From: Azolla pinnata
Lineage: Eukaryota > Streptophyta > Polypodiopsida > Salviniales > Salviniaceae
Assembly: GCA_037176905.1 (NCBI GenBank)
Contig: JBBBWG010014445.1
Span: 1 to 22,070, forward strand
Reading direction: 5' to 3'
DNA: 22,070 nt
Position 1 is the stretch's first letter, and each line of letters starts with the position of its first letter. The notes under the pieces were generated by a model that searched no databases, had not been told where the DNA came from, and saw only the letters and a list, made by a program, of their open reading frames with translations. Position numbers and translations under genes: made by a program. Below, piece after piece: positions 8,816 through 18,431 of the stretch.

Positions 8816-11450
8816 AGGAGTCTATTTGTGTATAAATACATGAGTCAAATCCGAGGTCACATTCGCACCAGAATCCGGCACGGACCCTCCTGGCTCTCGT
8901 ATAACGACTGACTATGTAATGCACTTGCTGATGTTGTAGATAGAGCTTATGCCGGTGATCTGCAATCGCCCAACATCTACGTGTTATGCATCTTTGTTGT
9001 TAGTCAGTTACTGCACAGTCAGTCAGTACCTTGCCGGAGCCCAGCTGAGCGCACCGAGGTCCGCCAGAGGTAAAGAAGTATGTACAAACTACAATGTACG
9101 ATCGGAGTCGATGGATGGGCACGGAAAAGCTTCTGTCCGGACATTATGTCAGCTGATCAGATCAGCGCTCTCTTCCCATCCTAACCAATCGACAGTTATC
9201 ATCTCTGCCGCTGGTGGGATCAACCGAAGAGCAGATTCCCGAAGAGCTCGATCCCCAATCGCGTGCGTATGTGTCTCTCGAACTGAAAGTCAAGACTCCT
9301 TCCGCCTTTAAAGAAGAACACCTTGGAGGGCATCGTGAAGTTCTTGTTTTGCATCGGCGAAAACAGACTTGCTTCCGTTACGATGGAGGCAATGAAGCCC
9401 CTCTTTCTCTCCCTGCTCAATACATGTATGCATACACATGGAACAAATCTTCATGCGACACCAACGAAGATGGTTCTTCGATGATGGGCCGACTGCAGAC
9501 ACCTTAGTACCTGTATTTGGCGATGCACAATCCAACAAAACATGTATCTATCGCGCTTTACCAAATTGAGCAGCTGAGTTATCATCCATTAATTACTACT
9601 ACAAGCAACTAGAGCACTTTGCGGCGTTTCTAATTCGCAAAACACACCCCACATCAATTTGTCGATAATCTGAAGCTCTCCCCTTGCCTCTCTCCACCTT
9701 ATCTCTCTTTTTCCTCTGGGGGGGTAGGGGAGGTGGTTGTACTGGAAGTAAATGCTTATAAATTCCCCTTTCCAAAAGGCGAGAGCGAGCCTTTTGTTAG
9801 GTAGTTTTAGGTGGAGCATCATTGTAAAGCATGTAAGGGCTAGACAGATGATTCGCCGCTCCGAAGAGCATCGTCAATGTATCGCGGCATTTTGCTTGGA
9901 AACTTCCCCAGCAGATGATTCATGAGCACGGTATAGAGGAGGGCTTGTCTGTATGAGCAAAACTCCAGTCAGAATTTGGGCGATTCGCCTCTGATAATGC
10001 TCGACTCTGCCTTTCTAGGTGTCTGGAGCAAGATACGAAGACGCAATAGAAACGTTGGTCGGATCTTTCAGATCGTTCACGAGCCCATCATCCCCTTGGC
10101 AATTTTCAGGTCCTTCATGGGGAATCACCACCGCCAAAAGTAGCAGCTGCATTACACTCGGATGATTCTAATAAATGTTGTGCGCAAGCCAAAGATGGCG
10201 ATAAATTCCGTCCGTAGGGCTGGACATCAACACAAGAGAAGCATTGGTAGAAAGGTACCTGCAAGTGTGCGTCGTAAAATGTCAACCCTGTACACAAGCG
10301 TCAGATTTATTCAGCGATACAACGCGAGCACCTGGATGAGCTCGATCCAAACCTTCAAGTGGATTGTCGATACTGTAGTAATCAATGCCAAGCAGAACTG
10401 GCCAAGAGTACTTTGCCGCTCGCATGGGAAGAAGCCGACTCATCGCCACTATTTTAGCTGAACAAGACCAAATCAACGATCAAAATAAAACACTGAAGAC
10501 AGAAAGCAACATAGACCCGACAATTTGACATCAAATCGGAGCACGAAGTGGAAGGCCACAATAGGTGTAGAGAGCACAGCGAGAAACTGGAACGAAAAGT
10601 TTTCTCCAAACTTGGCACATATCTAATGATGTGCAAGTTTGGAGGGGGCGAGTGTCCTAATGTTGTTAGACATGCAATAAACCACCGGATATGGAATATG
10701 GTACGACATATAGATATACAGACTTACAAGAATCACTGTATCTTGCTGCCAATGTTCATGTTTGTGGGTATAAATAAGCATATTTTTAATCAGAAGATTT
10801 ATTCTATAAAAGGACAAGATATGAAGCTTCTATACCCTTAGATCGTTAAACAACATATTTACCCATCTAGGATGGGTTGATGGTTTGCAATATACATATC
10901 TTCTCTTTCATCTTATAACCATCTCAACCATTTATCAGTTCAGTAACTCGCTTGGCTCTCCACCTATGTGACAAATTTAGCTATGACACTGAGAATATGT
11001 TGAAAATAACGAGCAGTTGAATATGTTTTCCCTCAAGAGAACAGACCCAAGCATTGATCACCAAAGCCTGTAGAAATCTGACTATGTTGACCCAACTGTA
11101 GATAATTACCAAGAAATTTAATTGTGTGATTGTTCATCTGGTTGTACAGGAGCCCTCTGAAGCTTCCACCTAGCAAAAGCAATGGAGAGTTGAAGCTTGT
11201 GTGCCTTACAGAAACTTGAATCTGCCGTAGAATGCCGGTCAACTGGCATAAGCAAATAACAGGACCATACTCTCAACTCCTATGCATAAATATTTCTATT
11301 ATTCTTATGGGATTGCAAACCGCTGTGAATCAGAACACTCGATCCTCACACTCCACATTCTGTACACTGGTGTAGTAAACCACATCAATTACTTAGCAGC
11401 ATTTGAGGATCAGGGAACGTTTGTAGAACCTGTAAAGAACCACAATAATA
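8816..11450. other. intergenic stretch, no named gene
   Basis: This lies between the alternating block and the 3' flank of WEX. Several frames of 60-120 codons exist on both strands (for example plus 8949-9311, plus 9214-9507, plus 10162-10461, minus 10282-10476), but none shows a domain I recognise. One short minus-strand segment at 9840-9959 looks more protein-like and has its own entry. A TATAAATA sequence lies at 8831-8838 with no gene I can assign to it. Confidence 0.5.
9840..9959 (-). other. short protein-like segment, possible terminal exon or small ORF
   Basis: The minus strand reads QALLYTVLMNHLLGKFPSKM and then PRYIDDALRSGESSV to a TAG stop at 9840-9842. An internal ATG at 9921-9923 would give a 27-residue peptide. 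Upstream of 9959 the sequence has the layout of a 3' splice site: a CTGAC branch-like motif, a T-rich stretch and ATACAG. I recognise no family and could not link it to an upstream exon. It may be the last exon of an unidentified gene, a conserved small or upstream ORF, a relic, or chance. The composition is ordered rather than repeat-like, which is why I list it. Confidence 0.25.
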
Positions 11451-11453
11451 ATT

Positions 11454-11459
11454 TTTATT
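11454..11459 (-). terminator. candidate polyadenylation signal for WEX
   Basis: AATAAA on the minus strand lies about 420 nt past the WEX stop codon at 11879. It matches the canonical motif, but plant poly(A) signals are loose and this region is AT-rich, so the assignment is weak. Confidence 0.25.
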
Positions 11460-11878
11460 ATCAGCCCTAAACACATGATATCTATGAGACAGAACTTCCA
11501 TCCTGTTATCCCTCCTAATACGAGGAAGAATCCTATGCCCATTTCCCTGTCTTGAGTATTCACATTCTGAACTCAACATTCAATCAGACTAGAACTTGCC
11601 TCACCTACATTTTCAGGCAGATGATTATAGTTGCACACCATTCATAAGTACCTCATCAAGTATATTTTTTGGAAAAACCTTTCCGAAAAAATGAAAGACA
11701 ATCAAATTCTCTTGTGGCATTTTTAGCCTAATCCTTCAATGTAGCTTAATAAGTTCACCCAGATAAAATAAACATACAGCTAGGTTGGTGCCACCTGATG
11801 ATGGGAAAGATGCAAAATATCGTCTTCATTAGCCTAGATGTTATGTGCATTATAAAACTCTATGCTGACTTGGTTTTT

Positions 11879-12028
11879 TCAAGCATATGAAAAGGAATAA
11901 GGGAAAATTTGGAAAACCTGAAAAAGGTAAAGAGATGCAAAAGCATCTGTTGCAGCATACTCAAGTTGTAGTGTTGACAATTCGTTGACTTCCCAATCAC
12001 CCATTCGGACGCTTCCAGCCTTCTCTAT
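11879..12028 (-). CDS. WEX: WEX exon 5 (Exo III motif, terminal)
   Basis: The acceptor TTATGGTAG precedes ATAGAGAAGG. The exon encodes residues 310-358: VRMGDWEVNELSTLQLEYAA contains the catalytic Tyr333, and TDAFAS carries Asp337. It then reads LYLFQVFQIFP and nine further residues (YSFSYA after FP) to TGA at 11879-11881. A GT after 11918 could be a donor to an unseen further exon, but GTTTTC is poor and plant WEX proteins end soon after this point. Confidence 0.82.
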   Translation of the reverse strand: MEKAGSVRMGDWEVNELSTLQLEYAATDAFASLYLFQVFQIFPYSFSYA

Positions 12029-15000
12029 CTACCATAAGTTAACACAAAAATTGTCCTTAGAAAGCTCTGTTATTAATTATGCATACCCAAGACCTGAATA
12101 GAAAACTCTATCATTAATCACACATGCCCATGATCTGAATATGAAACAACATATCATACATTCTTTTCGGATCCTCCGTTTGGAGTTATTTCTGAGATGG
12201 TATTATGAGTGGTGAAATTAGTAAGTTTTTATATTTGCTGAAAAAAAGGTTTTTCAGTATGTTACTAAACCAGCACAGACATGTGCAAAACTGATATTTT
12301 TCTTGAGAAAAAAAGAAAACACTTAAATACGCACTCATGGCCATCTTCAAGTAACAGCAAAGATATCCAGAAGTTTAGAATCATAATTTCTCCATAAATT
12401 TGTAGTCTTTTAACCAGCATTATACTGACAAACATTACTAAGATGATCACGACATCTGAGTACTGAACACTCTACTATGAATACTTTTAGTGCCAAATCT
12501 CATCTAATCACCCAACAAACCGAAACACAAGAACATAAAATAGGTACATTTGGCATAAACCAAAACCAGGGCACAATCTCACATCTTCTTTTTACAGTTT
12601 AGGATGGAGTGTTTCCAAACGGTTTCATTGTGTTAGAGAATCCCAAAAACATTAGTCGGAATGATCTATGGCTATGTCTGGTTTGATTTTGAGTTTCAAC
12701 TTCAAGAGTTTGAGATTCTCAAACCGAATCTGACTAACATTCTAAACCAGTAATCCAACTCGAGCAGTGGACTTCAACATTTCACACTATACTATAATTT
12801 CTGGTAGCTATGATTTAAGGATCTCAAAATTATACCCTCTTTGTCCTTCCATGGTCAGTATCATATATGTTTGCATGATTACAGTGAAAGTACAATAAAG
12901 GTTCAATAGAAACAATAATTTTAATTACAGGGAACTCTTGCACAAAATCAATTTAAGATTTACACTATGACTTAATTTACCAAAGGTGATACTAGACTGC
13001 TCCTGAAATTTAACCTCCCCAAAATAAAAAATTTGACACCTCGAGACACAAAACCGTATGTGGTTCACAACAAGTTTGGACATACATTAAAAAAGCATCA
13101 ACTATTTTAACATGCAATTTAGGTTTATGAACTTTTCTTCTAAATGAAAACAATATGTTTAGGCAAAAAAATTCAAATCATCTCAAGATTTCTTTGGTTT
13201 TCCCAAATGAAGCTAGTCGTCTTTGAAAAGAGGAAAAAGGGGATGATTTAATGATATACTTGATCAAACAGAAATATGATTGCTCCCTTGAGGGGATGGT
13301 TTGATGATGAACTTGAGGGGAAACATATTTCAGGAATAAAAAGAACATTGGTGTATTCAGAGAAAAATGAAAAATTGAAAGGAAAATCAGACTTTCACTC
13401 TAAAGAATCAATCTTCCTCACCTGCTTGCCAAGAAGCTCTTCACTAAGTGAGGACAAACTCCAATTCTTGGTCGAAGTGGCCCCATCATTCAATCCTTTC
13501 AACTTGAGATTCGCAAGAACACCAAGATCCTTTACACCTTTTACAGTTACTCCATAATCTGATGAAAGCTTGGCAGCATCACCATGTACACATATGCCAA
13601 CCTATGAAAATCTCCAAAAAATGCTTGCTCTTCATGCCATCTCTAAGGCCAATGTTTTGCACTAAATGTGAAAACGTAATGCTAGGATAGCTTTTCTTAT
13701 TTCCTGGTAGTCACACTATTTTCACTTCTATTTAAAACCAAAGTCAGCTATTCTCTTGATCGGGTCAACAAACACAATGGTGCATTTAATGTTAGGACTT
13801 ACATCCTCGAGTTGTTCTTTGCTTTAATCGACTTCCAGAAGCAAAACATTGGATACAGCTTCAGTTGTACTATACCTTCTATTTAAAGTCTTTCTACAGT
13901 ACTCTGCTTTCTAAAAGAACACTTTACTCTCTACCTTACCAATTGCTTACGATGCTGGATGTCTGTCTACACATTCCCTCCATCAGCAGTCAACATGGTA
14001 TCAGAGGTATACAGGTTACCTGTACACATTTGTTACCTAATGAGGGTTTCCAGGAAATATCAGTGGCATTTAGCAGAGCAACAGCATTTTAAGTCAGGTT
14101 CAGGACTTGTTTGTCAAGTTCTGCAGGTGGCTACCACAGGTTGCGTGGAAATAGGTGTCCTAGCTGGTTGATATCACAACCACCATCAACACAAGAAAGG
14201 TAGCCTCGGGACAAACTAGCCAATATGGAGGTTCTTCCGACAATGGATAAATAAATTCAAAGAATGACATCAGAATCGCTAGCGTGGAGAAGGAAGAATG
14301 TGTAACAAACTTCAGATATGCAATGGTAATGGGAACAAACAATCAAAATTAACTAGAATTCAACAAAAGGCAACACCAACGGAAGCATGGAAGATCCTAA
14401 GGAATCAATATGAGATGCAGCATTGGAAATCTCAAGATTCATCTGTGATTTGGAGGGCAAAAAAAGAGGCAAAATAAATGACAAACAGGAATAACCAAGT
14501 TGACAGTCGCAAAGGCAACATGAGAGAAAATGACATTGTGACACTTTAAGAATTAGGCTGATTTCAGTGGCATTCTAGGAGTTACAGAGAGCTTGATTTG
14601 TGAACAGTAACGTTTTTTGAGACCTAATGTTTGCACTTGGTTTGTGGAGTGCTGGTACAAATCGTCTAAACAGATGTACCTCACTATTGCCTCAGCTACC
14701 AAGATCTTTGACCAGACCAAGTTTTGGAGTACCAAATACAAGTCTGGAGCAGAGTGCCTATCTAGATGAACTCCATCGACTTAAGTAGACCAACAGAAGT
14801 AACCAGTACAAGATGACATAACACTCTTTCTGGCAAGTCTGGTGTAGAATGACTATGTAAATGCATCCAATCATTTCCTATGTTACCAAGAGGCTTGATG
14901 GAGCCAACATTGGAAGGAAGAAGCACAAAATGGCACTACAGATTTTTTATGGTACTGAAGTTACATGGGCAGTACCTTTGATGCCACACTCAACATGTTG

Positions 15001-17450
15001 TAGGCCAAATTCACAGGATAATAACAAAGGTCTATGCCGCTTGATGGTATTGAAGTTACATGGGCAGTACCCTCGATGGCCCAGAGACCTGCTCTAAGTC
15101 GATCTATGCCGCTTCATGGCTTAACAAAAGCCATTAAGCAGCATAGATTGACTTGGAGCAGGAATACTGTAGGCAGGACCATGACAAGTTTGGTTGCCTA
15201 TTCGACTAGCTCAATGACTTGGTCACTTTGCATGACAAGTTTAAAGACAGTTGTCCTGATGTTTTGTAACCCCACGATACCATACAGCCTCAATCAAGCG
15301 AAGAATAAAGGTGAATATGCTACCACATAATTAAGACTGTCATTCATGCTACTAAAAGGATGCAAATTGCCAATCTTACGTCTTCTCAAGCATAGATCCA
15401 TACCTAGACAGGAAGTAACAGTGTACATATTATAAGGAGACCTGGGTCCCAAGGTGAAGGTCATGCAACAAAATCTACTGACAACATGAACAATTGAAAG
15501 AACATAGGATGAAATAATAGGGTTTTATCAATGTCATGGATATTTTGGTATCCCAACACCTCTTATCACATGGCCTGTATGAAGGATGCCTACATTTATG
15601 GAGGATGTCACTCAGCATTGTTGTTGAATAATGATAGAATGCAGATGTTTGTCATTGATGTATGATATTAAATCTTCCCTTGTGAAATATATCTATTTGT
15701 CACTGTCCTGCTAACACAAAGACACAAACTTAACTTATATTTTGTTGTACAAGAGCTCGTCATTGAGATCTGAGTAGATCCTAAAATTAGGCAACACAAA
15801 CCTTAGCAATCAGTGGATCCTCGAGAATATCTTGCAATACTTTCGGTATGCCAGAGTGTATAACATGAAATACGTAGCAACATTCAGCATCCATGCATAG
15901 TTGCAGCACAGACACTTTCCTCCGTTGAGCACCTGCAGAATTTAATATAAATACATGAGTCGAGGTTTATATATTTATTCACAGAGACTGAATGAGTACT
16001 ATATTTGTAGAGTTTTAAAGCCTTTATGAAGATGTTTTGCATTTCCGCACATGTCCAGTAGTTACAAGATATTAAGCGTATACACATAAAATATGTTATA
16101 TGAATAGTAAGAGCATCATGTCTTAAAAAAGGAACTGACAAAATGGCCGACAGAAAACATGATGAAAAAAAACATGTGAGATAGGATATCAAAATACCAG
16201 CTAGGACAAAAAGAACCTAGCTAATCAGAAATTATTTTTCATGATCCAAGTTCCATCATGCTCCAATACTTGCATAGCTTTATTTTATAGGAAAATCTGA
16301 ACATATTGTTTGGTACCTGCACTCTATCAATTGGAATGAGATGATAAAGAGTTCCACCTCTTTTGAAAATGACTTTCCATTCAGTATCAAGTCCGAGAGC
16401 CAGTGAACCATCATTGGGTGGATATTTCCGGGCCTCTACCCGTTTCATAAGCTGCTCAGCATGATTTTCAGCATCTACTACCGTGTTAGTGTAAATGATT
16501 TCACCTTTGAACTGTAGATACGGTAATCTGCATTTTGTGACGGCAGATCGTCCTGCAGGAAATGAATGCAAAGAAATAGCATTCCATCATTATGCATGGC
16601 AAATGATTACAAAACAAGCATTACAAATGTCATAAAACAGCTTCAAAATATCACGACTGCAATGTGCCATATATCTAGTTTGAAGGGCTACAGCAAAGTG
16701 TTTGTTCAAAGCGATCCAGCTCTTCCATGCAGGATCCTTATCATCAGCATGCACACATCATATACCAAACATCGTCATGGATACATCAAATGACACACAA
16801 CATCATGCATACATCAAACTTCAAACATCAGCATGCATACATCATCGTACACGCATTAAACATCGTTATCATTGGCGCCCTTCATCTACATTCATTCGTA
16901 AAACATTCAAATACAACACTGAGACCCATAAAACAATGCAGCGAGTTGTGCACTGTTGTCCATTTTGTCCAAGTTTCTTCCTTTTGTTTTGCCTTCTGCA
17001 TTTGAATTACCGTCGTCGCGGTTACTAACCTCGACAGCTCGAAGGTACGATCCCCCAGGGAAACTTCTCGATCCCGTCGACATCCTGCGAAGCCGCATCA
17101 TCAGACGTGTTTCCGTTGTTGACCATATTCGGCGGGCCCAAAGAACGGCAAGCATTCTTCTCCTCCACGTCGCGTACAGCTGAAGCTTTAGGGATCCCGC
17201 GATGAGGAGGCCTCTCATTTTCTTTCTTCCAACGAGGAAGGCGGCGAAGACTGCGCGGCGACCTGTCGGTTGCCTCCCTGCCTTCCCCCGGCTTCGCTTC
17301 TGGGCCAGGGGAAGACAGCGGCGGGACAAGCGGCGGCCTTGTTCCGTTCTTCCTGGCCGCTGCAGACTCTGCAGCTTCAATGGCGAGCTCGAGGGCCTCG
17401 AACTCTTCGCGCTCCACGATCTGCAGCGGCACACAGAACTCCATATCCAT
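11879..17450 (-). CDS. WEX: Werner syndrome-like 3'-5' exonuclease (WEX), five exons
   Basis: The joined model is 17450-17030, 16552-16358, 15932-15802, 13601-13422 and 12028-11879. It gives 358 residues and keeps frame at every junction (phases 1, 1, 0, 0). The product is a DEDDy-type 3'-5' exonuclease of the RNase D/WRN fold, without a helicase domain, as in plants. Arabidopsis WEX is reported to act in post-transcriptional gene silencing and to bind Ku. The expected residues are all present: Asp196 and Glu198 in LGLDTEWK (Exo I), Asp257 in VGICVHGDAAKL (Exo II), and Tyr333 with Asp337 in EYAATDAFAS (Exo III). The first 140 residues are a family-variable, low-complexity leader. I chose Met at 17450 (MDMEF); an in-frame Met at 17486 would add 12 residues. 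The stop at 11879 assumes reading through a weak GT after 11918, which places VFQIFP where relatives have a VLK-xx-P motif. A G-box array lies just upstream. No in-frame stop or lost catalytic residue is seen. Confidence 0.9.
12029..13421 (-). other. WEX intron 4
   Basis: This 1.39-kb intron is AT-rich, with GTGAGG at the donor and TATGGTAG at the acceptor. I see no mobile-element protein or other gene inside. The 61-codon minus-strand frame at 12265-12450 is hydrophobic and AT-driven and is not supported. Confidence 0.75.
13422..13601 (-). CDS. WEX: WEX exon 4 (Exo II motif)
   Basis: A T-rich acceptor ending TTTTCATAG precedes GTTGGCATATG, and the donor is AAGCAG before GTGAGG. The exon has exactly 60 codons (residues 250-309) and encodes VGICVHGDAAKL with the Exo II Asp257, then DYGVTVKGVKDLGVLANLKL and NWSLSSLSEELLGKQ. 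Intron 3, before it, is 2.2 kb. Confidence 0.9.
13602..15801 (-). other. WEX intron 3, with local duplications
   Basis: This 2.2-kb intron runs from GTTTGTG to CATAG. Most of it is featureless, but 14949-15182 holds two 28-bp near-identical copies (14949-14976 and 15044-15071), a 17-bp duplicate (15031-15047 and 15103-15119) and a strong hairpin (separate entry). That concentration suggests a transposon-derived or locally rearranged segment. No intact element or terminal repeats were identified. Confidence 0.75.
15088..15162 (+). repeat. 35-nt-arm inverted repeat (hairpin) in WEX intron 3
   Basis: The left arm is 15088-15122, the loop is 15123-15127 (AACAA) and the right arm is 15128-15162. 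Only 4 of 35 positions differ between the left arm and the reverse complement of the right arm. In plus-strand RNA two of these are G:U pairs, leaving two mismatches; in minus-strand RNA (the WEX pre-mRNA sense) three are mismatches. Part of the left arm is also duplicated at 15031-15047. The shape resembles a young miRNA-type precursor or a small MITE-like palindrome. Expression is unknown. Confidence 0.85.
15802..15932 (-). CDS. WEX: WEX exon 3
   Basis: The acceptor TTCTGCAG precedes GTGCTCAACGG, and the exon ends ATTGCTAAG before GTTTGTG. It encodes residues 207-249, including VSVLQLCMDAECCYVFHVIH and SGIPKVLQDILEDPLIAK. This is the beta-strand and helix region between Exo I and Exo II in WRN-type exonucleases. 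Confidence 0.88.
16358..16552 (-). CDS. WEX: WEX exon 2 (Exo I motif)
   Basis: The acceptor CCTGCAG precedes GACGATCTG. The exon encodes residues 142-205 with split codons at both ends, including LPYLQFKGEIIYTNTVVDAE and the Exo I motif LGLDTEWK. The chosen donor is AAAAGAG before GTGGAAC, which joins to exon 3 as FKRG-AQRRKVSVLQLC, the family pattern. A second donor, GTGCAG before GTACC at 16315, is closer to consensus but would add residues the family lacks. Confidence 0.85.
16741..16865. repeat. imperfect CATCAGCATGCATACATCA repeats in WEX intron 1
   Basis: Degenerate copies of a CATC-GCATG-ATACATCAAAC-type unit follow one another across this segment. It lies inside WEX intron 1 (16553-17029). 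Overlapping plus-strand frames rich in His, Ile and Thr come from the repeat and are not supported as genes. Confidence 0.6.
17030..17450 (-). CDS. WEX: WEX exon 1
   Basis: This exon encodes residues 1-140 plus the first base of codon 141. It starts at ATGGATATGG and ends at TGTCGAG before the donor GTTAGTAAC. Its protein is Glu/Ala-rich (EREEFEALELAIEAAESAAA), then Pro/Arg-rich and presumably disordered. Sequence is GC-richer than the later exons. A second in-frame Met occurs at 17444. Confidence 0.8.
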
Positions 17451-17512
17451 CTTCCTTCGAAAACAAAGAACGAAACCGTCCGTCAAAATCCTTCAATCCT
17501 GAAGCAGGCGGA

Positions 17513-17715
17513 CACGTGGCAGACACGTGGCAGACACGTGGCAGACACGTGGCGCGTGCGGCCCGGACGGTAGACACGTGGCGTGACGTGGCGGGCCGCG
17601 AGCCTCCACGTGGCATTGCCGGCTGGAGCTTTTTTTCCACGTACTTTGGTGATACTTTGCACTAAATATATATATATAGAGAGAGAGAGAGATAGATAGA
17701 TAGATAGATCACGTG
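17513..17715. promoter_or_regulatory. G-box (CACGTG) cluster upstream of WEX
   Basis: CACGTG occurs at 17513, 17524, 17535, 17546, 17575, 17607 and 17710. The first four lie on an exact 11-bp period (unit CACGTGGCAGA), and ACGTGGC also occurs at 17586. Six of the seven CACGTG sites are followed by GC, giving CACGTGGC, the ABRE/G-box form bound by plant bZIP factors such as ABF and GBF and, at its core, by bHLH factors. The array starts 63 bp upstream of the WEX ATG. Depending on the transcription start it lies in the core promoter or the 5' leader. The core is palindromic, so it could also serve a gene on the other side, but I see none there. Confidence 0.75.
17665..17709. repeat. (TA)n(GA)n(GATA)n compound microsatellite
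   Basis: An alternating TA run leads into GAGAGA and then GATA repeats. On the minus strand the TA run reads TATATATATATTTAG and could act as a TATA element for WEX, which would put the start of transcription near 17640 and the G-box array inside the leader. That role is inference. Confidence 0.8.
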
Positions 17716-18386
17716 TTCTTCGTTATTAATCGCATGCTCATCGGGTGTTTCAAGCTCTTTCTCGGAAGAATTTCAACCGTCTTTTCGATTGTATGGATTT
17801 CTGTCATCTGTCTGTATTGATAGGCGCAGGTACGATCTGGAAAAGGAAGGGTTGGGGACGAATGTGAAGCGAACAGCGCAACGATTATTGGTGACAATCG
17901 CATGCACACATGCAGGTAATTGGCACTGTAGAATGGTGGAGTCTCGTAATAAAATTGCCCGAAATGAGCTTTTTTAGCATCACGGTGAATCTTGCTTGCG
18001 ATTACCACGAGTATAGGCAAATGCCTAGTAGCTAGTGTGGAGTTGATATGAAAGTGCTTAATAGATGGTTTGAAACTAATATAAGAGCAGGTAATAGTCA
18101 CGACTATACGAGTTGAAAGTATATTGACATAAGAACGTGTCAAAGAATGCACGGTAAATGGCACAAAGATATCACAATAAAATCGAAAAGAGGAATTTAC
18201 GGCGATGCTGTTAACATAACAACTATATCCACGACGAGGTCTGAAATATTTCGGGTTGTATAAAGAGCACTACTATTCACGTTGCAAATCGGCCGATAGC
18301 TTTGTAATAAGATATTCAAGGGTTAGCCGTGTCAATAATTTATGTTAATTCCTCACTAATACCATGTTTGACGTGATATGTCATAA

Positions 18387-18431
18387 TAATTAGGTGCGTT
18401 AATTATTGAGATTTATATGAACACCTAATTA
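18387..18431. repeat. 10-bp perfect inverted repeat
   Basis: TAATTAGGTG at 18387-18396 is matched by CACCTAATTA at 18422-18431 across a 25-nt AT-rich loop. It could be the tip of an old MITE or chance in AT-rich DNA. No gene is adjacent. Confidence 0.6.

Noticed and set aside
7007..8843. Many open frames of 110-313 codons on both strands rich in Cys/Met/Val/Tyr or His/Thr/Ile
   Set aside because: They come from alternating purine-pyrimidine repeats, which cannot contain stop codons. No domain, and all frames are equally open.
8831..8846. A 16-bp word, TATAAATACATGAGTC, shared with 15946-15961
   Set aside because: AT-rich and with no homology beyond a few bases either side. It is best treated as chance without further copies.
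14861..15330. Retrotransposon gag- or pol-like protein in WEX intron 3
   Set aside because: The frames are short and broken, and no zinc knuckle, protease, integrase or reverse-transcriptase motif could be seen.
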